Source: an uncultured Selenomonadales bacterium
GTDB taxonomy: Bacteria > Bacillota > Negativicutes > Selenomonadales > Selenomonadaceae
Length of the DNA stretch: 48,667 nucleotides
NCBI GenBank assembly: GCA_937901445.1
Contig: CALDHY010000040.1
Coordinates: forward strand, 1 to 48,667
Direction: 5' to 3'
In this document: positions 33,609 through 41,835 of the stretch, one piece after another
Layout: every line of letters begins with the position of its first letter
How positions within the stretch are numbered: the first letter of the stretch is position 1
The notes under the pieces: model-generated
Seen by the model: only the letters and a program-made list of their open reading frames with translations
Told to the model about the DNA's origin: nothing
The model's database searches: none
Translations under genes and position numbers: made by a program

Positions 33609-33842
33609 CTACAAACAAAGTAATTCATCGAGTTTCTTTTTATCAAAGTCCAAAACGTAATTTTCATTGTCAATCGTTGTAACGGGAACCGCGCCGTCAA
33701 TTCCGGTAAGTTTGATACAATCTGCGCGCGCGGCGGCGTCCTTTTCAATGTCATAAGCAACAAATTCAACGTCTTTAGACTTTAAATACTTTTTAACTTT
33801 TTCGCAATAAGGGCAACCTTCAACCGTGTAAACTTTTACCAT
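33609..33842 (-). CDS. Glutaredoxin-like protein (CPYC)
   Basis: A 77-residue glutaredoxin with active site GCPYCEK, classical for glutaredoxins, AVPVTTIDNENYVLDFDKKK at the cis-proline side, and the same MVKVY start as the following paralogue. It lies 21 bases after the aldo/keto reductase stop and 12 before the next glutaredoxin, each with its own GGAGG-type site. Confidence 0.9.
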   Translation of the reverse strand: MVKVYTVEGCPYCEKVKKYLKSKDVEFVAYDIEKDAAARADCIKLTGIDGAVPVTTIDNENYVLDFDKKKLDELLCL

Positions 33843-33863
33843 ATAAACTGCCCCCTAAAAAAA

Positions 33864-34874
33864 TTATTTATGTTTGACGTCCAAAAAACTTTTGCCTTCA
33901 GATTCATCAAAGCCTCTGTGCCCGTAAATAGTGCAACTGTTCAACGCCGTTTCAAGTTCCGTAAATTCGGCGTCAGTCAATTCAACATTACTTGCACCAA
34001 GATTTTCCAAAATTCGCCCTTGATTTTTGGAGCCGGGAATTGGTATTACATTTGGATATTTATGCAACATCCACGCCAACGCAATTTGAGCATTCGTAGC
34101 ATTTTTTAAACCGGCGAAACGCGCTATAACTTCCAAAATTGGTTGATTCGCTTCAATGTTTTCTTTTGTCAACTGCGGGACAAATTTTCTGACGTCATCA
34201 ACTTTTTCAAATTCGGTTTTAGTCGTAACTTTGCCGGATAAAAAGCCGCTGGAAATTGGCGAAAATGCAACAAGCCCAATATCATTTTTGAGGCAGTAAG
34301 GAATAACTTCCTCTTCGACGCCGCGTTCAACCATTGAGTAAATATTTTGTACTGCAGTTAAGGGCGTGATTTTTTGCGCCTTGTCGATAATTTTAACCGG
34401 CACTTGAGACAAGCCCCAACCTCTAATCAAGCCGTCTTTAATCAGTTGTCCCATACCGACGGCGACTTCTTCAACTTCAACTGCAGGGTTAATTCTGTGC
34501 AAGTAATATAAATCTGCGTAATCTGTTTGCAGTCTTTCAAGTGATTTTTCTAAATGGTTGCGCAGAGTTTTATAAACGCCGTCATTTTCAGCCTCTTCAG
34601 TTGGAATGTGTAACTTTGTGGCAAGGATAACATTTTGGCGAAAATCTTTTATCGCCTTACCGACGATTTTTTCATTGTGTCCTTTGAATTGCGGCTCAAG
34701 GTTAGGACCGTAAACTTCAGCCGTATCAAAAAAAGTACAGCCCGCCTCATAGCCTTTACGAATTGCTTCAATGCTGTAATCTTCGTCAGGAATTTTGCCG
34801 TAGCCGTGCGAAAATCCCATACAACCCATACCAATTTCACTTACGACAAGATTTTTAATTTTGCGCGTTTTCAT
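33864..34874 (-). CDS. Aldo/keto reductase
   Basis: A 336-residue NADPH-dependent TIM-barrel reductase. Catalytic residues: D and Y in TFFDTAEVYGP, K in LATKLHIP, H in YYLHRINP. The N-terminus VVSEIGMGCMGFSHGYG and the C-terminal IPIPGSKNQGRILENLGA (NADP site) are those of the AKR13-like / YhdN-like group, often linked with oxidative or carbonyl stress. It sits between trxB and two glutaredoxins in one orientation with short gaps, so it belongs to the redox cluster. Substrate unknown. Confidence 0.93.
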   Translation of the reverse strand: MKTRKIKNLVVSEIGMGCMGFSHGYGKIPDEDYSIEAIRKGYEAGCTFFDTAEVYGPNLEPQFKGHNEKIVGKAIKDFRQNVILATKLHIPTEEAENDGVYKTLRNHLEKSLERLQTDYADLYYLHRINPAVEVEEVAVGMGQLIKDGLIRGWGLSQVPVKIIDKAQKITPLTAVQNIYSMVERGVEEEVIPYCLKNDIGLVAFSPISSGFLSGKVTTKTEFEKVDDVRKFVPQLTKENIEANQPILEVIARFAGLKNATNAQIALAWMLHKYPNVIPIPGSKNQGRILENLGASNVELTDAEFTELETALNSCTIYGHRGFDESEGKSFLDVKHK

Positions 34875-34892
34875 TGTATCACCTCTGGAATA

Positions 34893-35831
34893 TTAAATTG
34901 ATTCTTTAAGTTTAGACAAATATTTTTCGGCAAGAAGAGCCGCCGTTGTACCGTCAGCCGCCGCCGTTGTTAATTGGCGAATTTCTTTTTCTCGAACGTC
35001 GCCCGCCGCAAATACGCCTTCAATTTCAGTTTTACAATCTTCACCGGCAGGGATTCTGCCGCTCTTTGAAAGTTTCAATTCGTCTTTGAAAAGTTCGGTA
35101 TTCGGTACAACACCAATATTAACAAAAATTCCGTCAACCGCAATGTTTTTTGTCACACCGGTATTTTTATCAAGAATATCAATCGTTTCAAGTTTTTTAT
35201 CGCCGTTAAGTTTTTTAATTTCAGTTTGCAACATAATTTCAATTTTGGGATTTTGGCGGATTCTTTTTTGAGTAACTTCATCTGCGCGAAATTCTGAACG
35301 ATGGATTAAATAAAGTTTATCGGTGTACTTTGTCAAAAAATTAGCCGCGTCAAGTGCCGCGTTGCCGCCGCCCATTACTGCAATAATTTTATTTTGGTAC
35401 ATATGCCCGTCGCAAAGTTCGCAATAATGCACGCCGCGCCCCGCAAATTTTCTTTCTTCAGGCAATGGAAGTTTACGGCGATTCATACCGCTTGCAATTA
35501 TTACAACGTCAGCAAGATAAATTTTTTCTTCAGTTTCAATTATTTTGGGATTTTCGCGCAGGACAACTTTTTGAATAGTATCAAACTCATCAATAACCGC
35601 GCCGAAATTTTCAGCTTGTTGTTGGAGCGTCGAAATTAAATCTGCGCCCTTGACGCTGATAAAGCCGGGATAATTTTCAATTCCTGTAGCGTTTGCAATT
35701 TGCCCGCCTACAATTCCGTTTTCCAAAACTAAAGTATCAAGATTCATTCTGCCCGCGTACATTGCGGCGGTTAAGCCTGCCATTCCCGCGCCAATAATTA
35801 TAATATCTTTATGAACACGTTCTTTCACCAT
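34893..35831 (-). CDS. trxB: Thioredoxin reductase-like flavoprotein
   Basis: Start ATG 35831 (312 residues) has AAAGGAG upstream; the frame open to 36032 runs over the csoR-like gene and is not real. FAD site GAGMAGLTAAMYAGR, redox-active pair CELCDGHMYQ (usual form CAxCDG, here Glu-Leu between the cysteines), NAD(P) site GGGNAALDAANFL, and C-terminal GVFAAGDVREKEIRQLTTAA are present. It reduces thioredoxin or a glutaredoxin-like partner. It heads the run trxB, AKR, grx, grx, gpx. Confidence 0.92.
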   Translation of the reverse strand: MVKERVHKDIIIIGAGMAGLTAAMYAGRMNLDTLVLENGIVGGQIANATGIENYPGFISVKGADLISTLQQQAENFGAVIDEFDTIQKVVLRENPKIIETEEKIYLADVVIIASGMNRRKLPLPEERKFAGRGVHYCELCDGHMYQNKIIAVMGGGNAALDAANFLTKYTDKLYLIHRSEFRADEVTQKRIRQNPKIEIMLQTEIKKLNGDKKLETIDILDKNTGVTKNIAVDGIFVNIGVVPNTELFKDELKLSKSGRIPAGEDCKTEIEGVFAAGDVREKEIRQLTTAAADGTTAALLAEKYLSKLKESI

Positions 35832-35958
35832 AGACAAACTCCTTTCAAAAATCGATTTAAACGCGCCTGAAGGGGTCTGCAAGCCACGTTTGACATCATT
35901 TGGTAACTTTATACCTAAAAAAAGTAAAAATGATTCTAAGGGCAATTCTGCGCAAATT

Positions 35959-36276
35959 TCATTTAAAAATTTGATCAATCGCCTTGTTAAGATTTTCAAT
36001 AGATTCATTATCGCCGGTTTTAATTGCGTCAACTATGCAATGTTCCATGTGGTCTTTCAAAATAACACGGCTGACTGACTTAATAGCCGCGTCAACCGCT
36101 GAAAGTTGAATTAAAACTTCGCTGCAATCGCGCCCGTCCTCAACCATTTTTTTTACGGCTTGCATATGTCCGATAATTCGCGCCATACGATTTAAAACCG
36201 CCTTAGTTTTTGTGTGCGTGTGCGTATGTTTTATAACTGTGCCGTCCGGCAAAATATGTTCGTGTTCGTGTGTCAT
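35959..36276 (-). CDS. CsoR/FrmR-family metal- or aldehyde-sensing repressor
   Basis: A 105-residue all-helical DUF156 protein. NRMARIIGHMQAVKKMVEDG is the family signature; sensor cysteines lie in GRDCSEVLIQL and HMEHCIVDA, with a histidine between them. The N-terminus is histidine-rich (THEHEHILPDGTVIKHTHTH), suggesting metal binding. It is translationally coupled (ATGA) to the 304-residue protein upstream and lies 130 bases before trxB, so it is a candidate regulator of the redox genes. No inverted operator was convincing in 35832-35958. Copper, nickel or formaldehyde sensing cannot be told apart here. Confidence 0.88.
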   Translation of the reverse strand: MTHEHEHILPDGTVIKHTHTHTKTKAVLNRMARIIGHMQAVKKMVEDGRDCSEVLIQLSAVDAAIKSVSRVILKDHMEHCIVDAIKTGDNESIENLNKAIDQIFK

Positions 36277-37187
36277 TCTTCCAACCTGTAATTCATTGCC
36301 GCGCGGTACGCCAAAATTGCGTCAACCGCCTGCGCGTTTGCAATTTTATTTTCGGATTTTTTGCCGCCGTGAAGTAACATTTCAGCCTCTTCAAAAATAT
36401 CTTCAGGCATTTCCTTGTATTCGTCAGATTTAATAAAGTTCAACCATTCGTCTTGAATTGCGCGAATTGCATAAATGTACTTGTCGAGAATATCAGCCGC
36501 GCTGTCAGAATTTTCATCAGTACCCTGCAAATTTGGAGCCTGCGCGACGGGATTTTCATTTTGAACAGCAGAATTTTCATTGGCTGTAGCGTCAACATTT
36601 TCAACGCCGGAAATTTCGCCGGTAGAAATATTTTCGCCGCCCTCAACATTCAAGTTTTCAGTAGCCGCGCCTTCAACATTCATATTAACTGCAGAATCGC
36701 CGCCAAAATTCATATTCGCGCCGCCGAGACTCATACCGCCGCCGCCTGCGCTCGCTTGCAACGATTCAAAGTCTGCCGCACAATCAGCCGCAATTTTCGC
36801 CACTGCGCGCATAACGGCTTGTCGCGCTTCTTGTTTTGTTGTAGCTTGTTTGAGTTCTTCCTTCAATTCTTCCCGCGCTTCATCTGCGTACTTTGCCTTT
36901 TTGTAAGTTGACGGGTCTTTTTCTTTCAAGTAATTCATTTCGGCTTGAGAAAGTTTTTTGCCGCTCTTGAGTTTTTGTTTGATTGACGCAAGGCGCGTTT
37001 TGTCTGCAACTGAAGTTGAACTTTTGCTTGAAGATTGAATTTGGCTGAACATTGTAGATTTTGTGAGCGTCAAACGCCCGCTGCCGTCAACGATACTTTG
37101 CCCGGTTTTCATTCGGTAATTTGCGGCGAAAAGTAAATTTTTTTGTTTGGCAAACGTGCCAATTTTCCCTATCCCTGTAAAATCCAT
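36273..37187 (-). CDS. Unrecognised 304-residue protein with Asn-rich linker
   Basis: Start ATG 37187 after GGAGG. N-terminal 60 residues are Ser/Thr/Gln rich (MFSQIQSSSKSSTSVADKTR). Then a charged helical unit (IKQKLKSGKKLSQAEMNYLK, EKDPSTYKKAKYADEAREEL) of a kind I have seen in hypothetical proteins of clostridia. A long Gly/Asn/Val low-complexity linker with imperfect units (NMNFGG, VNMNVEG, ENLNVEG, ENISTG) follows, ending in a compact acidic helical domain (DILDKYIYAIRAIQDEWLNF). There is no signal peptide and no membrane segment. Its stop overlaps the csoR-like start. Function unknown. Confidence 0.7.
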   Translation of the reverse strand: MDFTGIGKIGTFAKQKNLLFAANYRMKTGQSIVDGSGRLTLTKSTMFSQIQSSSKSSTSVADKTRLASIKQKLKSGKKLSQAEMNYLKEKDPSTYKKAKYADEAREELKEELKQATTKQEARQAVMRAVAKIAADCAADFESLQASAGGGGMSLGGANMNFGGDSAVNMNVEGAATENLNVEGGENISTGEISGVENVDATANENSAVQNENPVAQAPNLQGTDENSDSAADILDKYIYAIRAIQDEWLNFIKSDEYKEMPEDIFEEAEMLLHGGKKSENKIANAQAVDAILAYRAAMNYRLEE

Positions 37188-37329
37188 TTTTAAAACCTCC
37201 TTGTTAAAAACTTCCAAAAATCCTGCATAAATTTTATAATAAATTTAATCTATGAGCAAGTTTTTTTTGGCGGTTGAAAATATTTTTAGCCTTTGCTAAA
37301 ATGTTCAAAAACTATAGGAGGTAATTTTT

Positions 37330-38127
37330 ATGGATGATAAGGATTGGGATTTATTTAAGCAGAAATTGAACGCTAAAACCGGTATTGACTTACACCTTTA
37401 CAAAGAACCGCAAATGCGCCGCCGTATCGGTAACCTCGTTACTCGCGCAGAGATGAATTCTTTTGTTGCTTACTTCGACAAAGTTTCTCAAAACAAGGAA
37501 GACTTTGCAGATTTTATCGAATACCTTACAATCAACGTATCTGAATTTTTCCGCAACCCCGACAAGTTCGATATTCTTGAAAAAGACGTTTTGCCTATGT
37601 TGCTTAAAAGTTCGCCGAAACTCAACATTTGGAGCGCGGGCTGTTCAATCGGCGCGGAACCTTACACCATCGCCATTATTTTGAAAGAATTAACGCCCAA
37701 TGTTAAGCACAGAATTTTGGCAACAGATCTTGACGTTGAAATTTTGGCAAAGGCTAAAAAAGGCGTCTACACCGAAAACGAAATTAAGGCAATGCGCCCC
37801 GACCGTAAAGCCAAATATTTTGACAAAACACCCGACGGCAAATACGCCATTAAACAAGAAATTAAATCGTTAATCGAATTTAAACAACACAACCTGCTGA
37901 AAGACCCATATGAAAAGAATTTTCAACTGATAATAAATCGCAACGTATGCATATATTTTGTGGAGGATGCAAAGACCCAGATGTATACAGGATTTTTTAA
38001 TTCGCTTGTACCGGGCGGTATTTTATTTGTTGGAGCTACTGAAGCTATTTTAAACTACCGCAAGCTTGGCTATACCTCGTACCGCGCGTTCTTTTATCAG
38101 AAACCGGAAGACGCCCCTAATAAGTAA
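37330..38127 (+). CDS. cheR: Chemotaxis protein methyltransferase CheR
   Basis: CheR methylates glutamates of chemoreceptors with SAM. The 265-residue protein has the N-terminal helical domain (KTGIDLHLYKEPQMRRRIGN), the SAM site IWSAGCSIGAEPYTIAI, ILATDLDVEIL, and NVCIYFVEDA near the end. An AGGAGG site precedes ATG 37330. No cheB or other che gene is adjacent, so it stands alone; a chemoreceptor is encoded 1.5 kb downstream on the other strand. A terminator follows 20 bases later. Confidence 0.95.
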   Translation: MDDKDWDLFKQKLNAKTGIDLHLYKEPQMRRRIGNLVTRAEMNSFVAYFDKVSQNKEDFADFIEYLTINVSEFFRNPDKFDILEKDVLPMLLKSSPKLNIWSAGCSIGAEPYTIAIILKELTPNVKHRILATDLDVEILAKAKKGVYTENEIKAMRPDRKAKYFDKTPDGKYAIKQEIKSLIEFKQHNLLKDPYEKNFQLIINRNVCIYFVEDAKTQMYTGFFNSLVPGGILFVGATEAILNYRKLGYTSYRAFFYQKPEDAPNK

Positions 38128-38145
38128 AAATTTTCGGCAAACAAA

Positions 38146-38186
38146 AAACCTCCAATCGTTTCGACGGTCGGAGGTTTCTTTTTATT
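38146..38186 (+). terminator. Intrinsic terminator after cheR
   Basis: AAACCTCC pairs with GGAGGTTT (38170-38177), with an inner partly paired part, followed by CTTTTTATTT. Confidence 0.85.
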
Positions 38187-38209
38187 TCAACTTTCAATTA
38201 TTTTCTTTC

Positions 38210-38238
38210 TTGACAAAACTTTTGCATTCGTGTAATAT
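38210..38238 (+). promoter_or_regulatory. Consensus promoter of the GIY-YIG endonuclease
   Basis: TTGACA (38210-38215), 17 bases, TAATAT (38233-38238) with TG directly upstream. One of the best promoters in the window. Confidence 0.8.
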
Positions 38239-38242
38239 TCAA

Positions 38243-38317
38243 CTTGTAAACAAAAAACTGCAGAACGCAAGCGGTTTTGTCAATAAGATTATAAATGCTT
38301 GTGTTCTGTTTGTCAAG
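38243..38317 (+). promoter_or_regulatory. Structured 5' leader of the endonuclease mRNA
   Basis: CAGAACGCAAGC (38261-38272) pairs with GCTTGTGTTCTG (38297-38308): 12 pairs with one G-T, loop of 24. An outer stem, CTTG/CAAG plus ACAAA/TTTGT, extends it to 38243-38317, ending next to the AAAGGAG site at 38319. Also TTTCTTGACAAAAC (38206-38219) is inverted at 38308-38320, so promoter and ribosome-site flank are complementary. Confidence 0.65.
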
Positions 38318-38335
38318 AAAAGGAGTGCAAGTATT

Positions 38336-39190
38336 TTGGAAGAAGAAAAAAAAGAAGTGTACGGCAGGGTTTACGGTATAACCTGCAGGATTAACGGCAA
38401 GCAGTACGTCGGACAAACGATAAAAAAAGTTTCATATCGTTTCAACGAACACGCAAGAGCCAATTCGCCGCTCGGTGAAGATATTCGCAAGTATGGCAGA
38501 AAAAATTTTGAAATTGAAGTACTTGAAGAATGCTATTCATTTGAGGAACTTAACGCGGCTGAAATGAAATGGATTAAAATTTGGGACTGCAAAGTACCGA
38601 AAGGCTACAATCGCACAGATGGCGGCGAAGGTATTTTAAATCCCGTCAAAGATACACGCGAAAAAATAGCGGCGGCAAGTATGGGCAATCAATATGCACT
38701 TGGGCGCAAGCATACTGAAGATGAAAAGCGCAGAATCAGAGAATCAAATTTGGGGCAAAAACGCTCGCCTGAAACTCGCGAACGTGTCAGACAAGCCAAA
38801 CTTGGTACAAAAGCCAGCGATGAAACAAAAGCTAAAATGTCTGCAAAGCGCAAGGGGCGCAAATTTTCTGAAGAACACAAGCGCAAAATTTCTGAAGCCC
38901 GCAAAGCTTATTGGGCATCAATAAAACCCGAAGACAGAAAACTTTCAGATGAACGCAAAGCGCAACTTTCGGCGAAAAATTCCGGCAGTAACAATCCTTC
39001 CTGCAAACCTGAAAACGCAAAAAAAATTTCTGAAGGTCTTAATCGTTACCATTCCAAAAAGCGCGTAGCGAAAGCAAATGTTGACGCGGCGGCAAGCTTA
39101 GAAAATTTTGAAACGGCAAAAAATTTCTTAGCGGTATCGCCGACGAAAAATCAAGCCGCAACAATGCAGTTGACGTTAAATTTTGACTAA
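38336..39190 (+). CDS. GIY-YIG endonuclease with NUMOD3 repeats (free-standing homing endonuclease)
   Basis: Start TTG 38336 with AAAGGAG 10 bases upstream (284 residues); the frame open from 38066 overlaps cheR and its terminator. The N-terminal GIY-YIG nuclease reads VYGITCRINGKQYVGQT, then SYRFNEHARANSPL and FEIEVLEECYSFEELNAAEM with the catalytic Glu region, and YNRTDGGEG. The second half has at least four NUMOD3-type DNA-contact units (GRKHTEDEKRRI, GQKRSPETRERV, GTKASDETKAKM, GRKFSEEHKRKI). This is the SegA/phage homing endonuclease architecture. No split host gene surrounds it, so it is free-standing. It may promote its own spread or act on a mobile target. Confidence 0.88.
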   Translation: MEEEKKEVYGRVYGITCRINGKQYVGQTIKKVSYRFNEHARANSPLGEDIRKYGRKNFEIEVLEECYSFEELNAAEMKWIKIWDCKVPKGYNRTDGGEGILNPVKDTREKIAAASMGNQYALGRKHTEDEKRRIRESNLGQKRSPETRERVRQAKLGTKASDETKAKMSAKRKGRKFSEEHKRKISEARKAYWASIKPEDRKLSDERKAQLSAKNSGSNNPSCKPENAKKISEGLNRYHSKKRVAKANVDAAASLENFETAKNFLAVSPTKNQAATMQLTLNFD

Positions 39191-39246
39191 AATAAAAATC
39201 TTGACAATTACGCCCGTAAATCGTATTATAGCGCAAATTGAATACT

Positions 39247-39440
39247 GATTGAATTGGGTGTAGAAATACTTAATAAGGAATTCGGTACAAGCCGGAACGG
39301 TCCCGCCACTGTAACAGCGAGCGAATCTGCAAAATGTCATTGGGCGAAAGCTTGAGAAGGCGCAGAGGAGCTGAGACCTGGAGTCAGGAGAATTGCCCAA
39401 TTAACAATCACCGTTTGACCTGCGAGCGACAGGAAGGGGA
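39247..39440 (+). promoter_or_regulatory. Cobalamin (B12) riboswitch
   Basis: The B12-box core GGTCCCGCCACTGTAACAGC (about 39300-39320) and the distal AGTCAGGAGA (39382-39391) are diagnostic. The P1 stem forms between GATTGAATTGGG (39247-39258) and CCCAATTAACAATC (39396-39409). CCTGCGAGCGACAGG after it is the usual kissing-loop hairpin. It reads on the plus strand. No plus-strand gene follows before 41836, so what it controls is missing (see findings). Confidence 0.93.
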
Positions 39441-39443
39441 TTT

Positions 39444-39531
39444 ATAGTTGGATAGTGGTATAGTGTTATAGTGTGATAGTTAGATAGTAAAAACTACCGC
39501 ACTACCCCACTATCAAACTACCGCACTATTT
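39444..39531. repeat. Inverted array of 8-nt tandem repeats
   Basis: Left arm 39448-39489: five tandem units of type GATAGTGN/TATAGTGT. Right arm 39492-39530: ACTACCGC, ACTACCCC, ACTATCAA, ACTACCGC, ACTAT. The arms are complementary in register (TAGTG against CACTA), so the whole folds into one long imperfect hairpin. It starts right behind the riboswitch. Confidence 0.8.
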
Positions 39532-39619
39532 ACCCCGTGTTGCTCTGCGATTCGGGATTTTTTAATTTTGACTTCCTGCGAGTTTCGCAAGAATATATTT
39601 GCTCATACATTTCAAATTA

Positions 39620-39653
39620 AAGGCGACGCAATTTTTTCAGCGTCGTTTTCTTT
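39620..39653 (+). terminator. Plus-strand intrinsic terminator
   Basis: GCGACGC/GCGTCGT stem and TTTTCTTTTTT. It ends any transcript coming from the riboswitch without a gene in between. Confidence 0.7.
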
Positions 39654-39673
39654 TTTATTTAAGGTTTTAAAAA

Positions 39674-41671
39674 TTATTTGCGAAGTTTGAAAGTATTTAT
39701 ATCTGAATCTAAATTTTCAGCCATATTGGAAAGTTGACGGCTTGCAGCAGCAATTTCTTCGATTGAGGCAGAAAGTTCCTGCGTCGAGGCGGAAACTGTT
39801 TCAGCTTCAGTTGAAAGATTGGCGGCGGCATTTTCAATTCTGTTTATTGCGTTTGTTATTTGAACTCTGCCTTCATTGGCTTTTTGAACGGCGGCGGTAG
39901 CCTGTTTAACTTTGTCGGTAAGAGCCTCAACTTGTTTAACAATTTCACGAAAAGCACTGCCGGTCTCGTGAACAATTTCAACGCTTTTACTTGTCATAAC
40001 CGTACCTTCATTCATAGTTTGTACGGCTTTATCAGTTTGAGTTTGAACATTTTGAATCAGCTGATTAATTTGGTCGGCGGCAACGCTGGACTGTTCGGCA
40101 AGCTTGCGGACTTCCTCTGCAACAACGGCAAAACCGCGCCCGTGATCTCCTGCGCGCGCCGCTTCAATAGCCGCGTTAAGTGCAAGTAAATTCGTTTGAG
40201 CGGCAATAGCTGAAATTGTATCGACAATCTGCCCAATTTCCTTTGAATGTTCACCGAGCGATTGAATGACGTTAGCGGATTCTTGAACGGTTTTTTCTAA
40301 AGTCTTCATGGAATTTTCGGCGTTGCCAATGGTTGACGCGCCGGTTTCGGCAGTGTTGCTTGTATTAAATGAGGCGTCCGCCATTTCCTTAGAATTTTTT
40401 TCAATAATTTCAAGCAGGTGTTGCATATTTTCAACCGTACTGATTGCGGCGGCTACGAAATTTTTTTGTTCGGCAGTTTCAGCCGCAACTTTTGTAATTG
40501 ATTCTGCAATTTGATTGGCGGCTTCAGCGGATTGTTGCGAATTGTTGTTAAGGTCTTCAGCCGAGTTTGCAACTTCATTGGCACTTTTTTGAGCACTGCG
40601 GAAAAAATTATTGAGTTTGTCAGTCATTTTGTCAAAGGCGGTTGCAACTTGTCCGAGTTCGTCATTTGAATTAACGGGAATTTGTTCAACTGATAAATTG
40701 CCTGCAGAAATTTCGCCGGCGGTGTTGCTGATTAATTGAATGGGTTTAACGGCACTTTTCGCAATGAAGGCGGCTATTGCGGCAATGATAATCAACAGCA
40801 CTAATCCAATTCCCGCAAAAACATAAGCTTGACTATACGCTTGAGCCGTTGCAAAAGAATAAGGTTTAACGGTTGCGATAACCCAGCCTGTTTGTGATTC
40901 AACGGCGAAACTTACAATTTTATGTTCACCCGCCAAAGTTTCTTCTTCAGTGCCGGATTTTACAGTTTTAGATTTATTAAAAAATTCATAGCCGCTCATA
41001 TCAAGCCTGTCTTCTTCAGATTTAATTTCAACGCCGGAATGTGCAACCAGTTTACCTTGATTGTCAAGAATAAAAATTTCGGTGTTTTCGTCAGCTTGAG
41101 AATTAACGACTTCATTCAAAATTGAAATATTGTAATTGCGTTGGAGCATTCCCAAAATATTTCCTGAAGAATTTTTTACCGGTACTTCAATAACAACGAT
41201 TGACAAGCCGCTTGTCTTACTTACAATGACATCTGAAACATTTTCGTTGCCGCGCATTGCCTCTTGAAAATAATCCCGTGATTTAAGATTAACAAGTTTT
41301 GCGCTGTCACTGCGTACAATTTGCTCGCCGTCGCTTCCCGTCAAAACTATGTTGCTTGAATCGTTGAAAAGTTTATTGCTGTTTTGAATCAAGGTTTTCA
41401 TTTGCGGCAAATAATTTTCTGAAGGAGCCGTCAAATATTCCTGTACCGTCGGATTTAACGCCAACAGTCTAAGTGCCGTGAAATTATTTCCAATCATTGA
41501 AGAAATATCCTGCGCTATGAACTCATTTTTAATTTTTGAATCATTCTTGACAGATTCAATGGTGTTGGAAATGGTATTGGTTGAACTTATCGCGACGGCA
41601 ATAACCATCGGTATCGCGCCAATGATTATCAACAGAAAAATTAACTTTGCCTTGATGCTACTAAAATTCAT
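39674..41671 (-). CDS. Methyl-accepting chemotaxis protein with Cache sensor
   Basis: Start ATG 41671 with AGGAGGG six bases upstream (665 residues). TM1 is near residues 8-30 ([20 protein letters not shown]). The periplasmic part is a dCache-type domain ([56 protein letters not shown]). TM2 is near 285-305 ([20 protein letters not shown]), then a HAMP domain ([20 protein letters not shown]) and the signalling hairpin [20 protein letters not shown]. It signals to CheA/CheW, which are not in the window. The ligand is not predictable. Confidence 0.95.
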   Translation of the reverse strand: MNFSSIKAKLIFLLIIIGAIPMVIAVAISSTNTISNTIESVKNDSKIKNEFIAQDISSMIGNNFTALRLLALNPTVQEYLTAPSENYLPQMKTLIQNSNKLFNDSSNIVLTGSDGEQIVRSDSAKLVNLKSRDYFQEAMRGNENVSDVIVSKTSGLSIVVIEVPVKNSSGNILGMLQRNYNISILNEVVNSQADENTEIFILDNQGKLVAHSGVEIKSEEDRLDMSGYEFFNKSKTVKSGTEEETLAGEHKIVSFAVESQTGWVIATVKPYSFATAQAYSQAYVFAGIGLVLLIIIAAIAAFIAKSAVKPIQLISNTAGEISAGNLSVEQIPVNSNDELGQVATAFDKMTDKLNNFFRSAQKSANEVANSAEDLNNNSQQSAEAANQIAESITKVAAETAEQKNFVAAAISTVENMQHLLEIIEKNSKEMADASFNTSNTAETGASTIGNAENSMKTLEKTVQESANVIQSLGEHSKEIGQIVDTISAIAAQTNLLALNAAIEAARAGDHGRGFAVVAEEVRKLAEQSSVAADQINQLIQNVQTQTDKAVQTMNEGTVMTSKSVEIVHETGSAFREIVKQVEALTDKVKQATAAVQKANEGRVQITNAINRIENAAANLSTEAETVSASTQELSASIEEIAAASRQLSNMAENLDSDINTFKLRK

Positions 41672-41835
41672 GAACATCCCTCCTGTAAAATTGCGTAATA
41701 GCATTTAGATAAACTATATAGATATTCCTTTAAATTTGTAAAAAAATTTTCCTAATCCCCAGAATTTTGTATACTTAATCGACAAGTATTTCAAATTGTG
41801 ATATATTCAATGCAAATTTTGAAGGAGTTGATTTC

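Noticed and set aside
35832..36032. 67-residue N-terminal extension of thioredoxin reductase
   Set aside because: It overlaps the CsoR-like gene and lacks family similarity; ATG 35831 has AAAGGAG and begins directly before the FAD motif.
38066..38335. Extension of the GIY-YIG protein upstream to 38066
   Set aside because: It would overlap cheR, its terminator and the endonuclease promoter; TTG 38336 has the ribosome site.
39441..39470. Short peptide frame after the riboswitch starting at TTG 39449
   Set aside because: It ends after seven codons inside the octamer repeat and is not a plausible regulated gene.
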